From: Notoacmeibacter sp. MSK16QG-6
GTDB taxonomy: Bacteria; Pseudomonadota; Alphaproteobacteria; Rhizobiales; Rhizobiaceae
Length of the DNA: 64,000 nt
Reading direction: 5' to 3'
NCBI RefSeq assembly: GCF_024158145.1
Contig: NZ_JAMYXM010000001.1
Location: forward strand, 1,364,001 to 1,428,000
Shown here: positions 8,794-19,468 of the stretch, one piece after another
Layout of the letters: each line of letters begins with the position of its first letter
Numbering within the stretch: position 1 is the first letter of the stretch
Program-made: the position numbers and the translations under genes
Notes under the pieces: model-generated
The model's input: only the letters and a program-made list of their open reading frames with translations
The model's database searches: none
What the model was told of the DNA's origin: nothing

Positions 8794-9376
8794 CGCCGAC
8801 ATCCCGATCCAAAATAGAAAACAGCATGGCGCAGTCGGGAAACACCGGTTGCGCCATTTTCACGCTTGTGGACTCACGGCCAAAGATATTCCGCCCATGG
8901 CCGAGAATCATTGCCGGGAAACAAGAAACACGCGGCGCGTGCCTGTCACGCCGCCATAGGGCCGGTAATCAGCTTTCAGCGGGAACGAAAAGAAGCAGAG
9001 CCAGAAACAGGCGAAACAGACGGGAACCGGCGCCACTTCCATTGCCACTTTGTCTGGGCAAGGCGGCATTGTCCGTCGCCTCTAAATGCCACCGGTAGGC
9101 AAATCGGTTTCTAAATTTGCGGCAAGGACACGTAGTTGGCTGGCGCGCCCAGAAGTCTTCGGGGCGGGAGCTTTCGCGGCGAAAATCACCGGAATCTATT
9201 CGCCTGACCAGAATCACAGCATTTGGTGCCGACTATCGAGTCTGTATGGAGGTTACATGAGAGCGAGATGTGCGCACCATGCGACTCCCGTTTTCGTCTC
9301 TTCACCGGGGTTGTCGCCGGCCTCAGTCATCGGTGCGGAGTAACAGGGTAAAGGACCGGCACCCCAACCCAAGCAT
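8794..9376. other. Gene-poor stretch inside island
   Basis: I see no convincing gene in these 583 bases. Short open frames exist on both strands, but they are rich in Arg, Pro and Ser, lack ribosome sites and overlap one another. No terminator with a T-run, no repeat array and no tRNA-like structure was found. Confidence 0.5.
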
Positions 9377-9574
9377 CTACTCCATGCTCCCGAGCATGAA
9401 ACGGATCAGGTAGCAGGCAATAATCCAGCAGAGAATAACAGGATAAGAAAGCAGGAAAGTATTCCGAGGATAGATCGACAGGACAGGCAAAGCCAACCCT
9501 TGCCGATTGGGAGAAATCGGCATCAGCCTTCCGGTGAGGATAGAAAGTCCAAACCGGGAGGCATCGATTCTCAC
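9377..9574 (-). CDS. Small single-pass membrane protein, candidate
   Basis: The 65-aa frame begins with GTG 9574, whose GTGA overlaps the stop codon of the upstream 109-aa gene, a classic coupling arrangement. The C-terminal half contains one hydrophobic segment (FLLSYPVILCWIIACYLIRF) ending in MLGSME. I do not recognise the family. Coupling and the membrane helix support it, but the first 20 residues are uninformative and no independent ribosome site exists. Confidence 0.4.
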   Translation of the reverse strand: MRIDASRFGLSILTGRLMPISPNRQGLALPVLSIYPRNTFLLSYPVILCWIIACYLIRFMLGSME

Positions 9575-9900
9575 AGAAAGTCAGGAGCGTGACGCACCTT
9601 TCGAAAGGTAGCGCCCCTTGCGCGTTCCCGGCGCATGATTTCGCGCCGCACCCTCCGCCAACGGCCCTGCTCGAAAGTGTCGGAGCGATACCATGCCGCA
9701 TGTTCCTCAATGCAAGCCGTGTCAAAGGCGCGATCATCGTCCATTGCCCATAACCTATCAGCTTCGGCGACGATTTCGTCGCGCGGGATCAGACCGGGCC
9801 GGATGGACCCTTCCCAAAATCCCCATGCGAAAGCGCCCCAGATCGGGGAAAGGCACAGGAACCAAATAGCCGGTTCTAGCCATGATCGCCAATCAGACAT
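9571..9900 (-). CDS. Small membrane-anchored hypothetical protein, 109 aa
   Basis: It starts at ATG 9900. An N-terminal hydrophobic helix (WLEPAIWFLCLSPIWGAFAWG) is followed by a charged cytosolic part rich in Arg and Glu. This part contains RPGLIPRDEIVAEADRLWAM and ends with a basic helix (RRVRREIMRRERARG). The composition is protein-like and the gene diverges from the HTH regulator of the RM operon. The family is unknown to me. Its location immediately beside the defence operon makes an accessory role possible, but nothing in the sequence proves it. Confidence 0.5.
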   Translation of the reverse strand: MSDWRSWLEPAIWFLCLSPIWGAFAWGFWEGSIRPGLIPRDEIVAEADRLWAMDDDRAFDTACIEEHAAWYRSDTFEQGRWRRVRREIMRRERARGATFRKVRHAPDFL

Positions 9901-9920
9901 GGATTTCGAGGGCGCCCGTT

Positions 9921-9959
9921 TACTACATAAAGTTCTATCTCTACAACAAATAGTACATA
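9921..9959. promoter_or_regulatory. A+T-rich promoter/operator region of the defence operon
   Basis: The gap between the divergent 109-aa gene and the HTH regulator is A+T-rich. It contains TACTACATA (9921-9929) and TAGTACATA (9951-9959), an 8/9 direct repeat with a 30-bp period, about three helical turns. This is a plausible binding site for the HTH protein encoded next door, but it has not been shown to bind. Confidence 0.4.
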
Positions 9960-9994
9960 GCCGGAACGGAGTCTATGCAGAACAGAATGTTCGC

Positions 9995-10342
9995 ATGGAC
10001 ATTTTTGCAAAAAGGCTCCGAGAGCGAGCCGATCAAATGGGAATTTCAAACTCAGAAGCCGCGCGACGAGCGGGGTTGGAGGAGCGCAGATATGGCCACT
10101 ATATCGCCGGTCGGCGTGAGCCGGATTTGACGACGCTGACGAAGATCGCCGAAGTGTTGCAGACTACCCCCAACTGGCTACTCGGGGTTGCAGGTGCGCA
10201 TGAAGATGATCCTGAGAAAGCAGCGTTCATTGACCGATTTGCAAACGCAGCAAAAGGCATGAACGCTGAAGAACTCGAATTGTTCGTTATCCAAGCCGAG
10301 GCCATCGCCGCTAGGAAAAACGCAAAAGGGAAAGAAAAATAA
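9995..10342 (+). CDS. XRE-family HTH regulator leading the RM operon
   Basis: The 115-aa protein starts at ATG 9995 ([20 protein letters not shown]). Residues about 5-62 are a Cro/C1-type [23 protein letters not shown] is the helix-turn-helix and [20 protein letters not shown] the typical downstream helices. The C-terminal part is a short charged helix. The long open frame upstream of 9995 has no protein-like character. Its stop TAA shares its last A with the ATG of hsdM (TAATG), so the two are translationally coupled. It resembles controller proteins that time RM expression, and autoregulation from the upstream repeat is plausible. Confidence 0.85.
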   Translation: MDIFAKRLRERADQMGISNSEAARRAGLEERRYGHYIAGRREPDLTTLTKIAEVLQTTPNWLLGVAGAHEDDPEKAAFIDRFANAAKGMNAEELELFVIQAEAIAARKNAKGKEK

Positions 10343-11952
10343 TGGCGAACGGGCGAAATGGTAATGGCAATGGTGATTTGAGCTTTGAAGCGGACCTGTT
10401 CAAGGCAGCGGACAAGCTCAGGGGCAATCTGGAGCCATCCGAGTACAAGCATGTCGCGCTCGGCCTGATCTTCCTGAAATATATCTCGGAAGCCTTCGAA
10501 GCTCAGCGCAAAAAGCTGGAGCAGGAAGAGTTTGCCGATTTGGAGGACCCGGAAGAGTACCTGAAAGATCGTGTATTCTGGGTACCCGACATCGCCCGCT
10601 GGTCCTACCTCAAGGACAATGCTCGCGCCCGCGACCTAAAGATCATCGACCCTGTCACCAATAAGGAAAAGAAGGTCGATATTGGCGGCCTAATCGACGC
10701 CGCCATGGAAGCCATCGAGAAGGCCAACAGCACCACGCTGAAGGGTGTTCTGCCCAAGGACTATGGCCGCCCCGCCCTCGACAAGGAGATGATCGGCGAT
10801 CTGGTCGAGCTGTTCTCCGATGTCACCATGCATGTTGAAGGTGAGAAAGCGCGCGACTTGCTGGGCCGCGCCTATGAATATTTCCTGTCAGGCTTCGCCG
10901 GAGCAGAGGGGCGGCGCGGTGGCGAGTTCTTCACGCCACGCTCCGTTGTTCGCGTGATGGTCGAGATGCTGGAGCCATATAAAGGCCGCGTCTATGACCC
11001 TTGCTGCGGGTCAGGTGGTATGTTCGTGCAGTCGGAAAAATTCATCGAGGATCATTCCGATCAACAGCACGTCGAAGAGGCCAAGCGACAAATCTCAATC
11101 TACGGGCAAGAGCGCAACCATACCACTTGGAAGCTCTGCAAAATGAACCTCGCCGTTCGCGGCATCGATGCTGATATCAAGTGGAACAACGAGGGCTCCT
11201 TCACCCGAGACGAATTCTCCAACACCTATTTTGACTTCATCCTCGCCAACCCGCCCTTCAACGTGTCGGACTGGTGGCGCGAGAGCCTTGCGGAAGACAT
11301 TCGTTGGACCGAGTTCGGCACGCCGCCACAGGGCAACGCCAACTATGCATGGCTCAGCCACATCTACCACCATCTTGCCCCGCGCGGCACGGCGGGCGTG
11401 GTGCTCGCCAACGGCTCCATGTCCTCCCAGCAATCGGGCGAGGGCGAAATCAGGCGGAAGATGGTCGAGGAAGATGCAGTCGACTGCATGGTGGCGCTCC
11501 CCGGCCAGCTCTTCTATTCGACACAGATTCCCGCCTGCCTGTGGTTTCTGGCCAAGGACAAAAGTGCCAACGGCCACCGCGACCGGCGCGGGGAAATTCT
11601 TTTCATCGACGCGCGCAAGATGGGAGTGATGGCCGACCGAACAAGGCGGGAACTGTCCGGCGATGACATCTCCCTGATCGCAGGCACCTACCATAGCTGG
11701 CGCAACAAGGATGGCGGCTACGTAGACGTTCCGGGCTTCTGCAAGGTTGCCACCCGAGATGATCTTGAGAAGCATCGCCATTCGCTGACGCCCGGCCTCT
11801 ATGTTGGCACCCAAACTTCGAACGAAGACGAAGCCGAGTTTGAGGAAAGAGTCTCCAACCTGACGGCCTCATTGCAGGAATTGTTCGAAGCCTCCCACGA
11901 CGCAGAAAATGCGGTTCTGAAAGCTCTGGCTCGGGTGGGTGCGAATGGTTGA
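10342..11952 (+). CDS. hsdM: Type I restriction-modification methyltransferase subunit
   Basis: The 536-aa protein is a complete HsdM. It has an N-terminal helical domain (about 12-165, [10 protein letters not shown]), the GGEFFTPR motif (193-200), the S-adenosylmethionine-binding motif [11 protein letters not shown] (219-228) and the catalytic NPPF (303-306) typical of N6-adenine methylases. With HsdS it methylates adenines in a bipartite target and protects host DNA. It is coupled to the HTH regulator upstream and overlaps hsdS by 8 nt. The frame is full length with no lesions. Confidence 0.96.
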   Translation: MANGRNGNGNGDLSFEADLFKAADKLRGNLEPSEYKHVALGLIFLKYISEAFEAQRKKLEQEEFADLEDPEEYLKDRVFWVPDIARWSYLKDNARARDLKIIDPVTNKEKKVDIGGLIDAAMEAIEKANSTTLKGVLPKDYGRPALDKEMIGDLVELFSDVTMHVEGEKARDLLGRAYEYFLSGFAGAEGRRGGEFFTPRSVVRVMVEMLEPYKGRVYDPCCGSGGMFVQSEKFIEDHSDQQHVEEAKRQISIYGQERNHTTWKLCKMNLAVRGIDADIKWNNEGSFTRDEFSNTYFDFILANPPFNVSDWWRESLAEDIRWTEFGTPPQGNANYAWLSHIYHHLAPRGTAGVVLANGSMSSQQSGEGEIRRKMVEEDAVDCMVALPGQLFYSTQIPACLWFLAKDKSANGHRDRRGEILFIDARKMGVMADRTRRELSGDDISLIAGTYHSWRNKDGGYVDVPGFCKVATRDDLEKHRHSLTPGLYVGTQTSNEDEAEFEERVSNLTASLQELFEASHDAENAVLKALARVGANG

Positions 11953-13243
11953 GGTGAGAAAGGTTCGCCTTGGTGATGTGGCATATGAGCACAAGGAACG
12001 GATCGGGGAGGAAGCCCCGGACAGACCGGTCTACGGCGTTGACAAAAGCGTCGGACTGACCGCCGAGCCGAGATACCAATCAAGTAATCTGTCGAGGTAC
12101 AAGCGCATCGAGTATGGCATGTTCGCTTACAATCCTATGCGGCTAAACATCGGCTCCATTGGGTTTTGCCATGCTGACTTGGCTCCTGGCATTGTCAGCC
12201 CTGACTATGTTGTATTTGGCTGCCGCAAGGGTGCGCTTCTACCGAAGTTCATGGACTACCACACCCGCTCTGCGCCTTGGTGTGATTGGCTAAGCCTTGC
12301 CGGAGAAGGTTCGGTCCGCGAGCGCATCTATTTCCGCAAGCTTGAAACCTATGAGTTGGCTTTGCCTGATGTTGCCTATCAGGAAGCCGCAGTCGAAATC
12401 CTGTCATCTCTCGACAACAAGATCGAGTTGAACCAGCGTATGAATGAGACGCTGGAGGCTTTGGCGCAGGCGGTTTTCAAGGACTGGTTTGTCGATTTCG
12501 GCCCAACCCGCCGCAAGATGGAGGGCGCAATCGACCCCGTTGCCATCCTCGGTGGCCTAGTCCCTGACCCCAGCAGAGCCACACCTCTTGCCGCTTTCTT
12601 CCCCGACAACTTCAGTGAGGATGGTCTGCCAGAGGGGTGGAAAAAAATATCTCTACTCGACTTGGCGGATTGGGTGAACGGTGCCGCTTACAAGAATATG
12701 CACTTTGTTCCTTTTGACGCTGGTGGGCTGCCGGTTATCAAGATTGCGGAACTCAAGGCAGGAGTCACACAGAATACTAGATTCACAAACACTGACCTCG
12801 GCGAACGGTACCGAATAAGAGATGGTGAGTTGCTTTTCTCGTGGTCAGGAAACCCCGATACTTCAATCGACGCATTTATATGGACAGCGGGAGATGCTTG
12901 GCTGAACCAACACATATTCGCGGTAAGAATGAACGGAAAGAGGTCAAAACCCTCTCTTTATGTGATGCTCAAATTCTTTATGCCTGAATTTGCCGAGATT
13001 GCTCGCAACAAGCAGACCACCGGTTTAGGCCATGTTACAAAATCGGATATGTCAAGGACGCTGGTTCCCGAACCACCCTTAGCGATAACTCAAGCATTTT
13101 CAGAACTTGTCGAGCCGATTTACGAAGGCATCGTCCTTTCGCTTAAAGAGAATCACACGCTCGCCGAAACCCGCGACTACCTCTTGCCCAAGCTGATGTC
13201 CGGCGAAGTGCTGGTGCGCGATGCCGAAAAACTGGCGGAATGA
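11945..13243 (+). CDS. hsdS: Type I RM specificity subunit
   Basis: The 432-aa protein starts at ATG 11945 inside the end of hsdM; GTG 11939 is also in frame. Two target-recognition domains alternate with conserved helices. The central conserved region runs [40 protein letters not shown], and the second ends with [15 protein letters not shown]. The C-terminal half (after [19 protein letters not shown]) is less G+C-rich than hsdM, as expected for a recognition domain swapped between alleles. It dictates the DNA target of the HsdM/HsdR complex; the target cannot be predicted here. The SIR2 gene begins 3 nt after its stop. Confidence 0.95.
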   Translation: MVEVRKVRLGDVAYEHKERIGEEAPDRPVYGVDKSVGLTAEPRYQSSNLSRYKRIEYGMFAYNPMRLNIGSIGFCHADLAPGIVSPDYVVFGCRKGALLPKFMDYHTRSAPWCDWLSLAGEGSVRERIYFRKLETYELALPDVAYQEAAVEILSSLDNKIELNQRMNETLEALAQAVFKDWFVDFGPTRRKMEGAIDPVAILGGLVPDPSRATPLAAFFPDNFSEDGLPEGWKKISLLDLADWVNGAAYKNMHFVPFDAGGLPVIKIAELKAGVTQNTRFTNTDLGERYRIRDGELLFSWSGNPDTSIDAFIWTAGDAWLNQHIFAVRMNGKRSKPSLYVMLKFFMPEFAEIARNKQTTGLGHVTKSDMSRTLVPEPPLAITQAFSELVEPIYEGIVLSLKENHTLAETRDYLLPKLMSGEVLVRDAEKLAE

Positions 13244-13246
13244 TCG

Positions 13247-14272
13247 ATGGAGTATTTCCGCCAGCGCTTCAACGATGACCTGAACAGCAACGGCCCGGTC
13301 GACGTAGCAGGCTTCACTTGGGAGAGCGCTGAAGTCTTCAAGACCATGGCGGAACATGACTATGAAGCGACCTTCACCGTCTACGTTCAGGATCAAATCC
13401 AACAGGCCAAGGAGCGCGTTGCGGAGTTCCTAGACGAGAACGGATGTCTTGACCGCTTCCGCACGCTGACCGCTCGTAAGCAAAACGGACAGATTCTGCC
13501 GTTCATTGGCGCAGGCATGTCCATCGCAAGCGGCTATCGGCCTTGGGGCGCATTCCTGCTTTCGCTCTTGCCTGACGCGCCTCAGATCAAAGCCGATGTC
13601 GAGGCGATGCTGACCCGCGGCGACTATGAAGAAGCTGCACAGCTTGTGCATGACACGCTCGGGCCGGGTGTGCTTGCTGAAGAGATCAACAACCAGCTCG
13701 GACGGCACCGCCCGAACGCGGCTGGCCCTGTTTGTCTCCTGCCCAGCTTATTTCAGAACGAGGTACTGACGACCAATTTCGACTACGTCCTGACGCATAT
13801 TTATATTGGTGCCGCGAACCCCTTTTCCAACGAGTTTTGCGGCCAGCGGTTACGCGAGGCGCGTCAACGGCTGGGAAATGAGCCTCATTGCCTTCTTCGG
13901 CTTCACGGCGAGGCGGATGCGCAGGATGGCAGGGTCCTTACGCAAGCGGAGTATGACGCTGCGTATAATGGCGGCGTAACTCTGACCGGCATCCTCGGGG
14001 CACTGATCGGTACAAGAAGCTTGCTGTTCATGGGTTCCAGTTTGCAATCAGACCGGACCTATTCAGCTCTTTGCGATATCCGCGCACAGAACGCCGATGC
14101 ACCCGTGCGCCATTATGCTTTTCTACCTTGCCCCGTTGAGAACGACCGAGCGGCCCGCCGAGCCTTTTTAGCCGAAGCCGAAATCCACCCGATCTATTAT
14201 CCGGCGGACGATCACGACCAACATACTGAAGACCTTTTGATTACACTGATGGAGGGCGGGCTCGATGAGTGA
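13247..14272 (+). CDS. SIR2-domain protein (putative NAD+-consuming effector) inside RM operon
   Basis: The 341-aa protein starts at ATG 13247. The first about 78 residues form a unique N-terminal region. A SIR2-like Rossmann domain follows: GAGMS (88-92) for NAD binding, TTNFD (175-179, Asn177) and LHG (219-221, His220), the catalytic pair in SIR2 NADases, and MGSS (262-265). No zinc-binding cysteine module of deacetylase sirtuins is visible. Similar SIR2 domains in Thoeris, DSR, SIR2-HerA and short-Argonaute systems kill infected cells by depleting NAD+. The gene lies between hsdS (3-nt gap) and the GmrSD-like gene (8-nt overlap). A role as an abortive-infection effector tied to the RM complex is inferred. 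Confidence 0.85.
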   Translation: MEYFRQRFNDDLNSNGPVDVAGFTWESAEVFKTMAEHDYEATFTVYVQDQIQQAKERVAEFLDENGCLDRFRTLTARKQNGQILPFIGAGMSIASGYRPWGAFLLSLLPDAPQIKADVEAMLTRGDYEEAAQLVHDTLGPGVLAEEINNQLGRHRPNAAGPVCLLPSLFQNEVLTTNFDYVLTHIYIGAANPFSNEFCGQRLREARQRLGNEPHCLLRLHGEADAQDGRVLTQAEYDAAYNGGVTLTGILGALIGTRSLLFMGSSLQSDRTYSALCDIRAQNADAPVRHYAFLPCPVENDRAARRAFLAEAEIHPIYYPADDHDQHTEDLLITLMEGGLDE

Positions 14273-16091
14273 ACAAAGCATCATCTCCGACGACATGACA
14301 TTGAAGCGGATGTTTCAGGATTTCTACCGTGTCCCGGACTATCAGCGGGAATATGTCTGGGGGGAAACGAACCCAAAGGGAGAAGGTGGTGAAGAAGTCG
14401 ACCAATTTCTGACCGACATCTACACCGAGTACGAGAATGCGACCAAAGACTTTGCGCCAGAATATTTCATCGGGACAATTGTTGTCTGCAAAGATGACAA
14501 TGACGTTTTCGAGCTGATCGACGGTCAGCAACGCACCACCACGGCCTACTTAACGCTTTGCGCCCTTCGGGACGCATTGGTTGAGCTTGAACAGAGCTTG
14601 CCCGAAGAACTCAAAGGTCAAATCGCATCAAGCACAGTGGATTGGCAGGGAGAGAGTATCGCGCGCTTTCGGCTGGAGCTGCAATACGAGGATTCTGGCG
14701 GCATCCTTGTTCAATATGCGGAGGGAACCGGCAAGTATGCGAACAAGGAGCAGACGCGGTCCATTCGGAACATCGGTAACGCCTACCAGACTGTCCGCGA
14801 GTTCATTTCTTCCACGCTGGAAAACGATCCCGCCGCGATCCGCAAATTCCATGGCTATTTGACCAACAAGGTCAAAATCATCCGCATTCAGACGCCGACG
14901 ATTGCGAAAGCGCTTAAGATATTCGAGACGATCAATGATCGCGGCGTCGGACTTGACGCCATGGACCTTCTAAAAAACCTTCTTTTCATGAATGCGAAGG
15001 AGAGCGAGTACACCAAGCTAAAAGACCTCTGGAAGCAATTGACGGACGAAATCTACAACGCCCGCGAGAAGCCGTTGCGGTTTTTGCGCTACTATCTCCT
15101 CGCTAGCTTTGATGTGGACAGCAAGCTTCGGGAAGAGGTCATCTATGACTGGTTCCTAAAGAACGAAAAGCTGACCAAGCACGCAAGCGAGCCGACCAAG
15201 TTTGCGAACAAACTGTTGGATGCGGCAAAGGCTTACAGAAACTTCGCTTCTAACCGGAATGCGTCTGGCGGGATCGAAAGGGGCATTAGCAACACGCGGC
15301 TGCTTGGCGGCAAGTCAATCAAGCAGCACTTCATAATTCTGATGGCCGGTCGGCACCTAACGCCGTCGAACTTCACCAAGCTTTGCGATGAGATCGAGAA
15401 GACAATGTTTGTCTGGCTTATCACAGGGACGCCGGGCAAAGAGTACGAGCGCCGGATTGTGGATGCGGCGCATGAGTTGCGGACCACGCCCGACGATGAC
15501 TTTGATCAGTTTATTCTCAATCACTTCAAGAAGGAACGAGAGAGCCTCGCGACTCATTTCTCGACGCGACTTCAAACGCTGAAATTTGGAGACACCCGCC
15601 AGTTCCGCATCCGGTACCTATTGGCGAAGATCACCCAGCACGTGGACTTGCAGGCCTACGGACCTAGCCAAGGTCGAGACGATTTAGAAGACTATGTTTC
15701 CGGCGGAAACGACATAGAGCACATTCTTCCTGACAATGGAGATGGCGACGCGCTCTCTGAATTCGGAGACGGCGGCGATGATCAGGAGATCATCCAACGG
15801 CTTGGAAACCTACTGCTTATCGAGAAATCCATCAATCGAGCGATCCAGAACGGAAAATACTCCGAGAAGATCAAGGTCTATCCGCAATCTAAGTACCTGC
15901 TGACGCGCTGTCAGGCGAGCAAACAAAGCGGCCAAGTTGGCGTTGCAGACAAGATCACCAAGGCGGCAGAATCAATAGAGGTTTTTCCAGTCTGGAATTC
16001 TACATCCGTGGAGGACAGACAGAAGTTCCTGACACGGCTAGCCACAGACGTGTGGGACGTGAAGTCAGGTAAAGCGGCGGGGCCGGCATGA
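14265..16091 (+). CDS. Fused GmrSD-type protein (DUF262 + DUF1524/HNH nuclease)
   Basis: The 608-aa product starts at ATG 14265 within the end of the SIR2 gene. The N-terminal DUF262 domain has YQREYVW (26-32), FIGTIVV (68-74), the signature DGQQR (86-90) of the ParB/Srx-like NTPase-nuclease fold, and [11 protein letters not shown] (220-230). The C-terminal DUF1524 HNH-type nuclease carries DIEHILP (483-489, His486), LGNLLLI (513-519) and a downstream Asn524/Lys535 pattern. GmrSD (type IV restriction) cleaves glucosylated-hydroxymethylcytosine phage DNA using NTP. Related DUF262 proteins occur in BrxU, SspE and other defence enzymes. Its stop overlaps the ATG of hsdR (ATGA). Both catalytic halves look intact, so it may restrict modified phage DNA that escapes the type I system. 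Confidence 0.88.
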   Translation: MSEQSIISDDMTLKRMFQDFYRVPDYQREYVWGETNPKGEGGEEVDQFLTDIYTEYENATKDFAPEYFIGTIVVCKDDNDVFELIDGQQRTTTAYLTLCALRDALVELEQSLPEELKGQIASSTVDWQGESIARFRLELQYEDSGGILVQYAEGTGKYANKEQTRSIRNIGNAYQTVREFISSTLENDPAAIRKFHGYLTNKVKIIRIQTPTIAKALKIFETINDRGVGLDAMDLLKNLLFMNAKESEYTKLKDLWKQLTDEIYNAREKPLRFLRYYLLASFDVDSKLREEVIYDWFLKNEKLTKHASEPTKFANKLLDAAKAYRNFASNRNASGGIERGISNTRLLGGKSIKQHFIILMAGRHLTPSNFTKLCDEIEKTMFVWLITGTPGKEYERRIVDAAHELRTTPDDDFDQFILNHFKKERESLATHFSTRLQTLKFGDTRQFRIRYLLAKITQHVDLQAYGPSQGRDDLEDYVSGGNDIEHILPDNGDGDALSEFGDGGDDQEIIQRLGNLLLIEKSINRAIQNGKYSEKIKVYPQSKYLLTRCQASKQSGQVGVADKITKAAESIEVFPVWNSTSVEDRQKFLTRLATDVWDVKSGKAAGPA

Positions 16092-19000
16092 GCGGCTTTT
16101 CCGAAGACACTGTGGAGCAGGCCGGTATCGAGACGCTGAAGACACTAGGTTGGCTCTATCTGCACGGCAGCGTTATAGCTCCGGACGGAGCATCACCCCA
16201 ACGCCCGTCCTACTCCGAGGCCGTCCTACTCAAGCGCCTTGAGGCTTGGGTTGAGCAGATCAACCCCGATGTGCCCGATGAGGTGCGCGCCGAAGCGATC
16301 CGGCAAGTGCTGACCAGCCAGACCCACGACGCTGTCGAAGAGAACCGGCGCATTCACGCACTGATCACGGACGGTGTGACCGTTGAATATCGCTCAGAGG
16401 AACGCATCGTCGGGGAGAAAGTCTGGCTGATCGATTTCGAGAATCCAGATGCCAATGACTGGCTTGTGGTCAATCAGTTTACGCTGATCGAAGGACGCAA
16501 AAAACGTAGGCCCGATCTTGTCCTTTTCGTCAATGGTTTGCCTCTGGCCGTTCTCGAGCTGAAAAACCCCGGCGACGAGAACGCGACCCTCACGGCGGCG
16601 TTCAATCAGATCGAGACCTACAAGCGCGATATCCCCTCGCTGTTTCGGACGAATTCAGTTCTCGTCACCTCAGATGGCATCAAGGCCCGTGTCGGTTCGC
16701 TAACCGCTCAGGAAGAGCGTTTCATGCCTTGGCGTACTGTGGAGGGCACAGATTACGCGCCACCCGGCACGCCGGAACTCGACACTTTATTGCAGGGTGT
16801 TTTCGAGCGTCAGCGGTTCCTGAAACTCATTCGGGATTTCACAGTTTTCGGTGATCGCGGCGATGGCCCCTTCAAGATCATTGCCGGTTACCATCAGTTC
16901 CACGGCGCGCAGAAGGCTATCCGGGAGGCCATTGACGCATCGAGTCCGGAGGGCGACCGCAAGATCGGCGTGATCTGGCATACTCAAGGCTCAGGCAAGA
17001 GCTTCCTTATGGCGTTCTTTGCTGGTTTGGCGGTCCGTTCGGTCGAGCTGCAAAACCCAACGCTGGTCATTTTGACGGATCGGAATGACCTCGACGATCA
17101 GCTCTTTGGCACGTTTAGTCTGTGCCGCGACCTCATTCGCCAGCGTCCAGAGCAGGCCGAAAACCGCGAAGACCTGAAGCGCCTGTTAGAGCGATCAGCG
17201 GGCGGTGTGATCTTCACCACCGTTCAGAAGTTCCTGCCGGTCGGAACCGAAGAAAGCTTCCCGCTTCTGACTGATCGTCGCAATGTCATTGTCATTGCTG
17301 ACGAAGCACACCGCACCCAATACGGGCTCGATGCGCGCCTTGATACAAAGACCGGCATCCGCCGCTACGGCTATGCGCATTATATCCGCCAAGCGTTGCC
17401 CAACGCTTCCTTCATTGGCTTCACAGGAACGCCTGTTGAAGGTGAGGACCGGAACACGCCTGCGATCTTCGGCGACTACATAGACGTCTACGACATCTCG
17501 CGCGCGGTAGAAGACGGTGCGACCGTTCCGATCTACTATGAAAGCCGCTTGGCCCGCATCGAGTTGGACGAGGACGAGAAACCGAAAATCGACGCCGAAG
17601 TTGAATCGCTGGTCGAAGACGATACGCTAACCGAGGCGGAGAAATTCAAAGCCAAATGGGCGACGGTAGAAGCGCTGGTTGGTGCCGAAAAGCGGCTCAG
17701 TTTGGTTGCGTCCGACCTTGTCGCGCACCTTGAAGCACGTCTTGCCTCATTGGACGGAAAGGCGATGGCCGTTTGCATGAGCAGGCGTATCTGCGTCGAA
17801 CTCTATGAAGAGATCATCAAGCTAAGGCCTGACTGGCATTCTGAAGATGATGCCGAAGGCGCAGTCAAAATCGTTATGACCGGCGCGGCATCCGATCCGT
17901 TGAGCTGGCAGCAGCACATTGGCAACAAGCGACGGCGCGACCTGATTGCGAAGCGGGCCAGAGACCCGAATGACCCGCTTAAACTCGTCATCGTACGCGA
18001 CATGTGGCTCACCGGTTTTGACGCGCCTTGCATGAACACGATGTACGTCGACAAGCCTATGCGAGGTCATGGACTGATGCAGGCGATTGCCCGAGTCAAT
18101 CGGGTATTTCGCGACAAACCGGGCGGTCTCATCGTCGATTATATAGGCATCCTCCAGAACCTGAAAAACGCACTTAAGGATTATAGCCCGACGGACCAAA
18201 GCAAGACTGGTATCCCGGAAGACGAGGCCGAAGCTGTCACGCAAGAAGCCTTCCAGCGGGTAAAGGCTGTTTTTCATGGGCACGACTATCAGGCCGGTTT
18301 GAAGGGTGCGCCGCAAGAGCGCCTGAAAGCGCTGGCAGGTGCTATCGACTGGGTGCTCAAGTGGCAAGAAGAGCAGGCTGGAAAGGCAACGACCGACGAA
18401 AGCCGAAAGCAGGCGCATCGTGCCTACCAAGATTTGGTCTTGTCCCTGACAAAGGCATACGCTTTGGCGTCCGCCAGCGACGCGGCAGCCGCTATTCGCG
18501 ATGAGGTCGGCTTTTTCCAAACAGTCCGGGCAGCAATTACGAAATCCACGGCAACGGGAGCCATCTCACAGTCTAACCGAACATTCGCAGTTCAACAGCT
18601 TATCGACCGCGCGGTCGCATCCACTGAAATCATTGATGTCCTTCATGCAGCCGGGATTGAAAGCCCCGACATCTCGATCCTGTCGGATGACTTCCTCGCT
18701 GAGCTTCAGGGTATGGAGCGGAAGAATCTCGCCTTGGAGGCGCTGCGAAAGCTGTTGAACGGCGAAATCAAGAGCCGGATGCAAACCAACGTGGTTGAAA
18801 GCCGAACTTTCTCTACACGGTTGGAAGAAGCGGTTGCACGGTACCATTCCAACGCTATTTCGGCGGTGGAAATGATCAACGAATTGATTGCCCTTGCAAA
18901 GGATCTGCAAGCCGCGAGAAAGCGAGGCGAAGAGCAGGGGTTATCGGGCGAGGAAATCGCCTTCTACGACGCGCTTGCACAAAATGAGAGTGCGATTGAA

Positions 19001-19222
19001 GTGCTCGGAAACGACACGCTTCGCTTGATAGCTCACGAACTCCTTGAGCAGCTTCGACAAAACGCGACAGTTGATTGGCATAAGAGGGAAAGCGCCCGTG
19101 CAAGGATGCGGGTACTCGTAAAACGCATCTTGAAGAAATACGGCTATCCCCCCGATCTCGCCGAAGACGCGGTAAAACTCGTGCTGGAACAGGCAGAGGC
19201 GCTTCTGCGGCAGGTGGGATGA
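16088..19222 (+). CDS. hsdR: Type I RM restriction/translocase subunit
   Basis: The 1044-aa protein is a full-length HsdR. An N-terminal PD-(D/E)xK nuclease is visible: Asp143 in [10 protein letters not shown] and Glu157-x-Lys159 in AVLELKNP. It is followed by two RecA-like helicase domains with Walker A HTQGSGKS (298-305), the motif II box DEAH (405-408) and motif III FTGTP. A C-terminal helical part contacts HsdM. It translocates DNA and cuts at a distance from unmodified sites. It is the last gene of the operon, overlapping the GmrSD-like gene by 4 nt, so SIR2 and GmrSD are enclosed between hsdS and hsdR. Confidence 0.96.
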   Translation: MSGFSEDTVEQAGIETLKTLGWLYLHGSVIAPDGASPQRPSYSEAVLLKRLEAWVEQINPDVPDEVRAEAIRQVLTSQTHDAVEENRRIHALITDGVTVEYRSEERIVGEKVWLIDFENPDANDWLVVNQFTLIEGRKKRRPDLVLFVNGLPLAVLELKNPGDENATLTAAFNQIETYKRDIPSLFRTNSVLVTSDGIKARVGSLTAQEERFMPWRTVEGTDYAPPGTPELDTLLQGVFERQRFLKLIRDFTVFGDRGDGPFKIIAGYHQFHGAQKAIREAIDASSPEGDRKIGVIWHTQGSGKSFLMAFFAGLAVRSVELQNPTLVILTDRNDLDDQLFGTFSLCRDLIRQRPEQAENREDLKRLLERSAGGVIFTTVQKFLPVGTEESFPLLTDRRNVIVIADEAHRTQYGLDARLDTKTGIRRYGYAHYIRQALPNASFIGFTGTPVEGEDRNTPAIFGDYIDVYDISRAVEDGATVPIYYESRLARIELDEDEKPKIDAEVESLVEDDTLTEAEKFKAKWATVEALVGAEKRLSLVASDLVAHLEARLASLDGKAMAVCMSRRICVELYEEIIKLRPDWHSEDDAEGAVKIVMTGAASDPLSWQQHIGNKRRRDLIAKRARDPNDPLKLVIVRDMWLTGFDAPCMNTMYVDKPMRGHGLMQAIARVNRVFRDKPGGLIVDYIGILQNLKNALKDYSPTDQSKTGIPEDEAEAVTQEAFQRVKAVFHGHDYQAGLKGAPQERLKALAGAIDWVLKWQEEQAGKATTDESRKQAHRAYQDLVLSLTKAYALASASDAAAAIRDEVGFFQTVRAAITKSTATGAISQSNRTFAVQQLIDRAVASTEIIDVLHAAGIESPDISILSDDFLAELQGMERKNLALEALRKLLNGEIKSRMQTNVVESRTFSTRLEEAVARYHSNAISAVEMINELIALAKDLQAARKRGEEQGLSGEEIAFYDALAQNESAIEVLGNDTLRLIAHELLEQLRQNATVDWHKRESARARMRVLVKRILKKYGYPPDLAEDAVKLVLEQAEALLRQVG

Positions 19223-19254
19223 GCAGCTTGCTCTTGCTCACCAAGGAAAGCGCC

Positions 19255-19317
19255 GTTTGCCTCCCTCGGACCCGCCTTCCTTCGCTTTGTGCGAAGGCGG
19301 CTCCGAGGAAAGCAAAC
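19255..19317. terminator. Long imperfect stem-loop after hsdR
   Basis: Nested complementary blocks GTTTGC/GCAAAC, CTCGGA/CCGAG, CGCC/GGCG and TTCGC/GCGAA form one interrupted hairpin starting 33 nt after the hsdR stop. No T-run follows, so it may act as an RNA-stabilising or Rho-assisted end rather than an intrinsic terminator. Confidence 0.4.
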
Positions 19318-19468
19318 TCTCTTACATTCCTATCTCTAACTCTATCTTGTGGCCGCAAAGATGTACCCTGACCAGGCTGGGCCTTCGATGCGATGGAGAT
19401 TGAAACAGAAATTGGCGGAAAACGACGGATTTTATCACAGCCAGAACGGCGCGAAGTCTCAGCTCAGC

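Noticed and set aside
8784-9343. Short plus-strand frames after the integrase-like gene
   Set aside because: They overlap each other, lack ribosome sites and have a skewed Arg/Pro/Ser composition.
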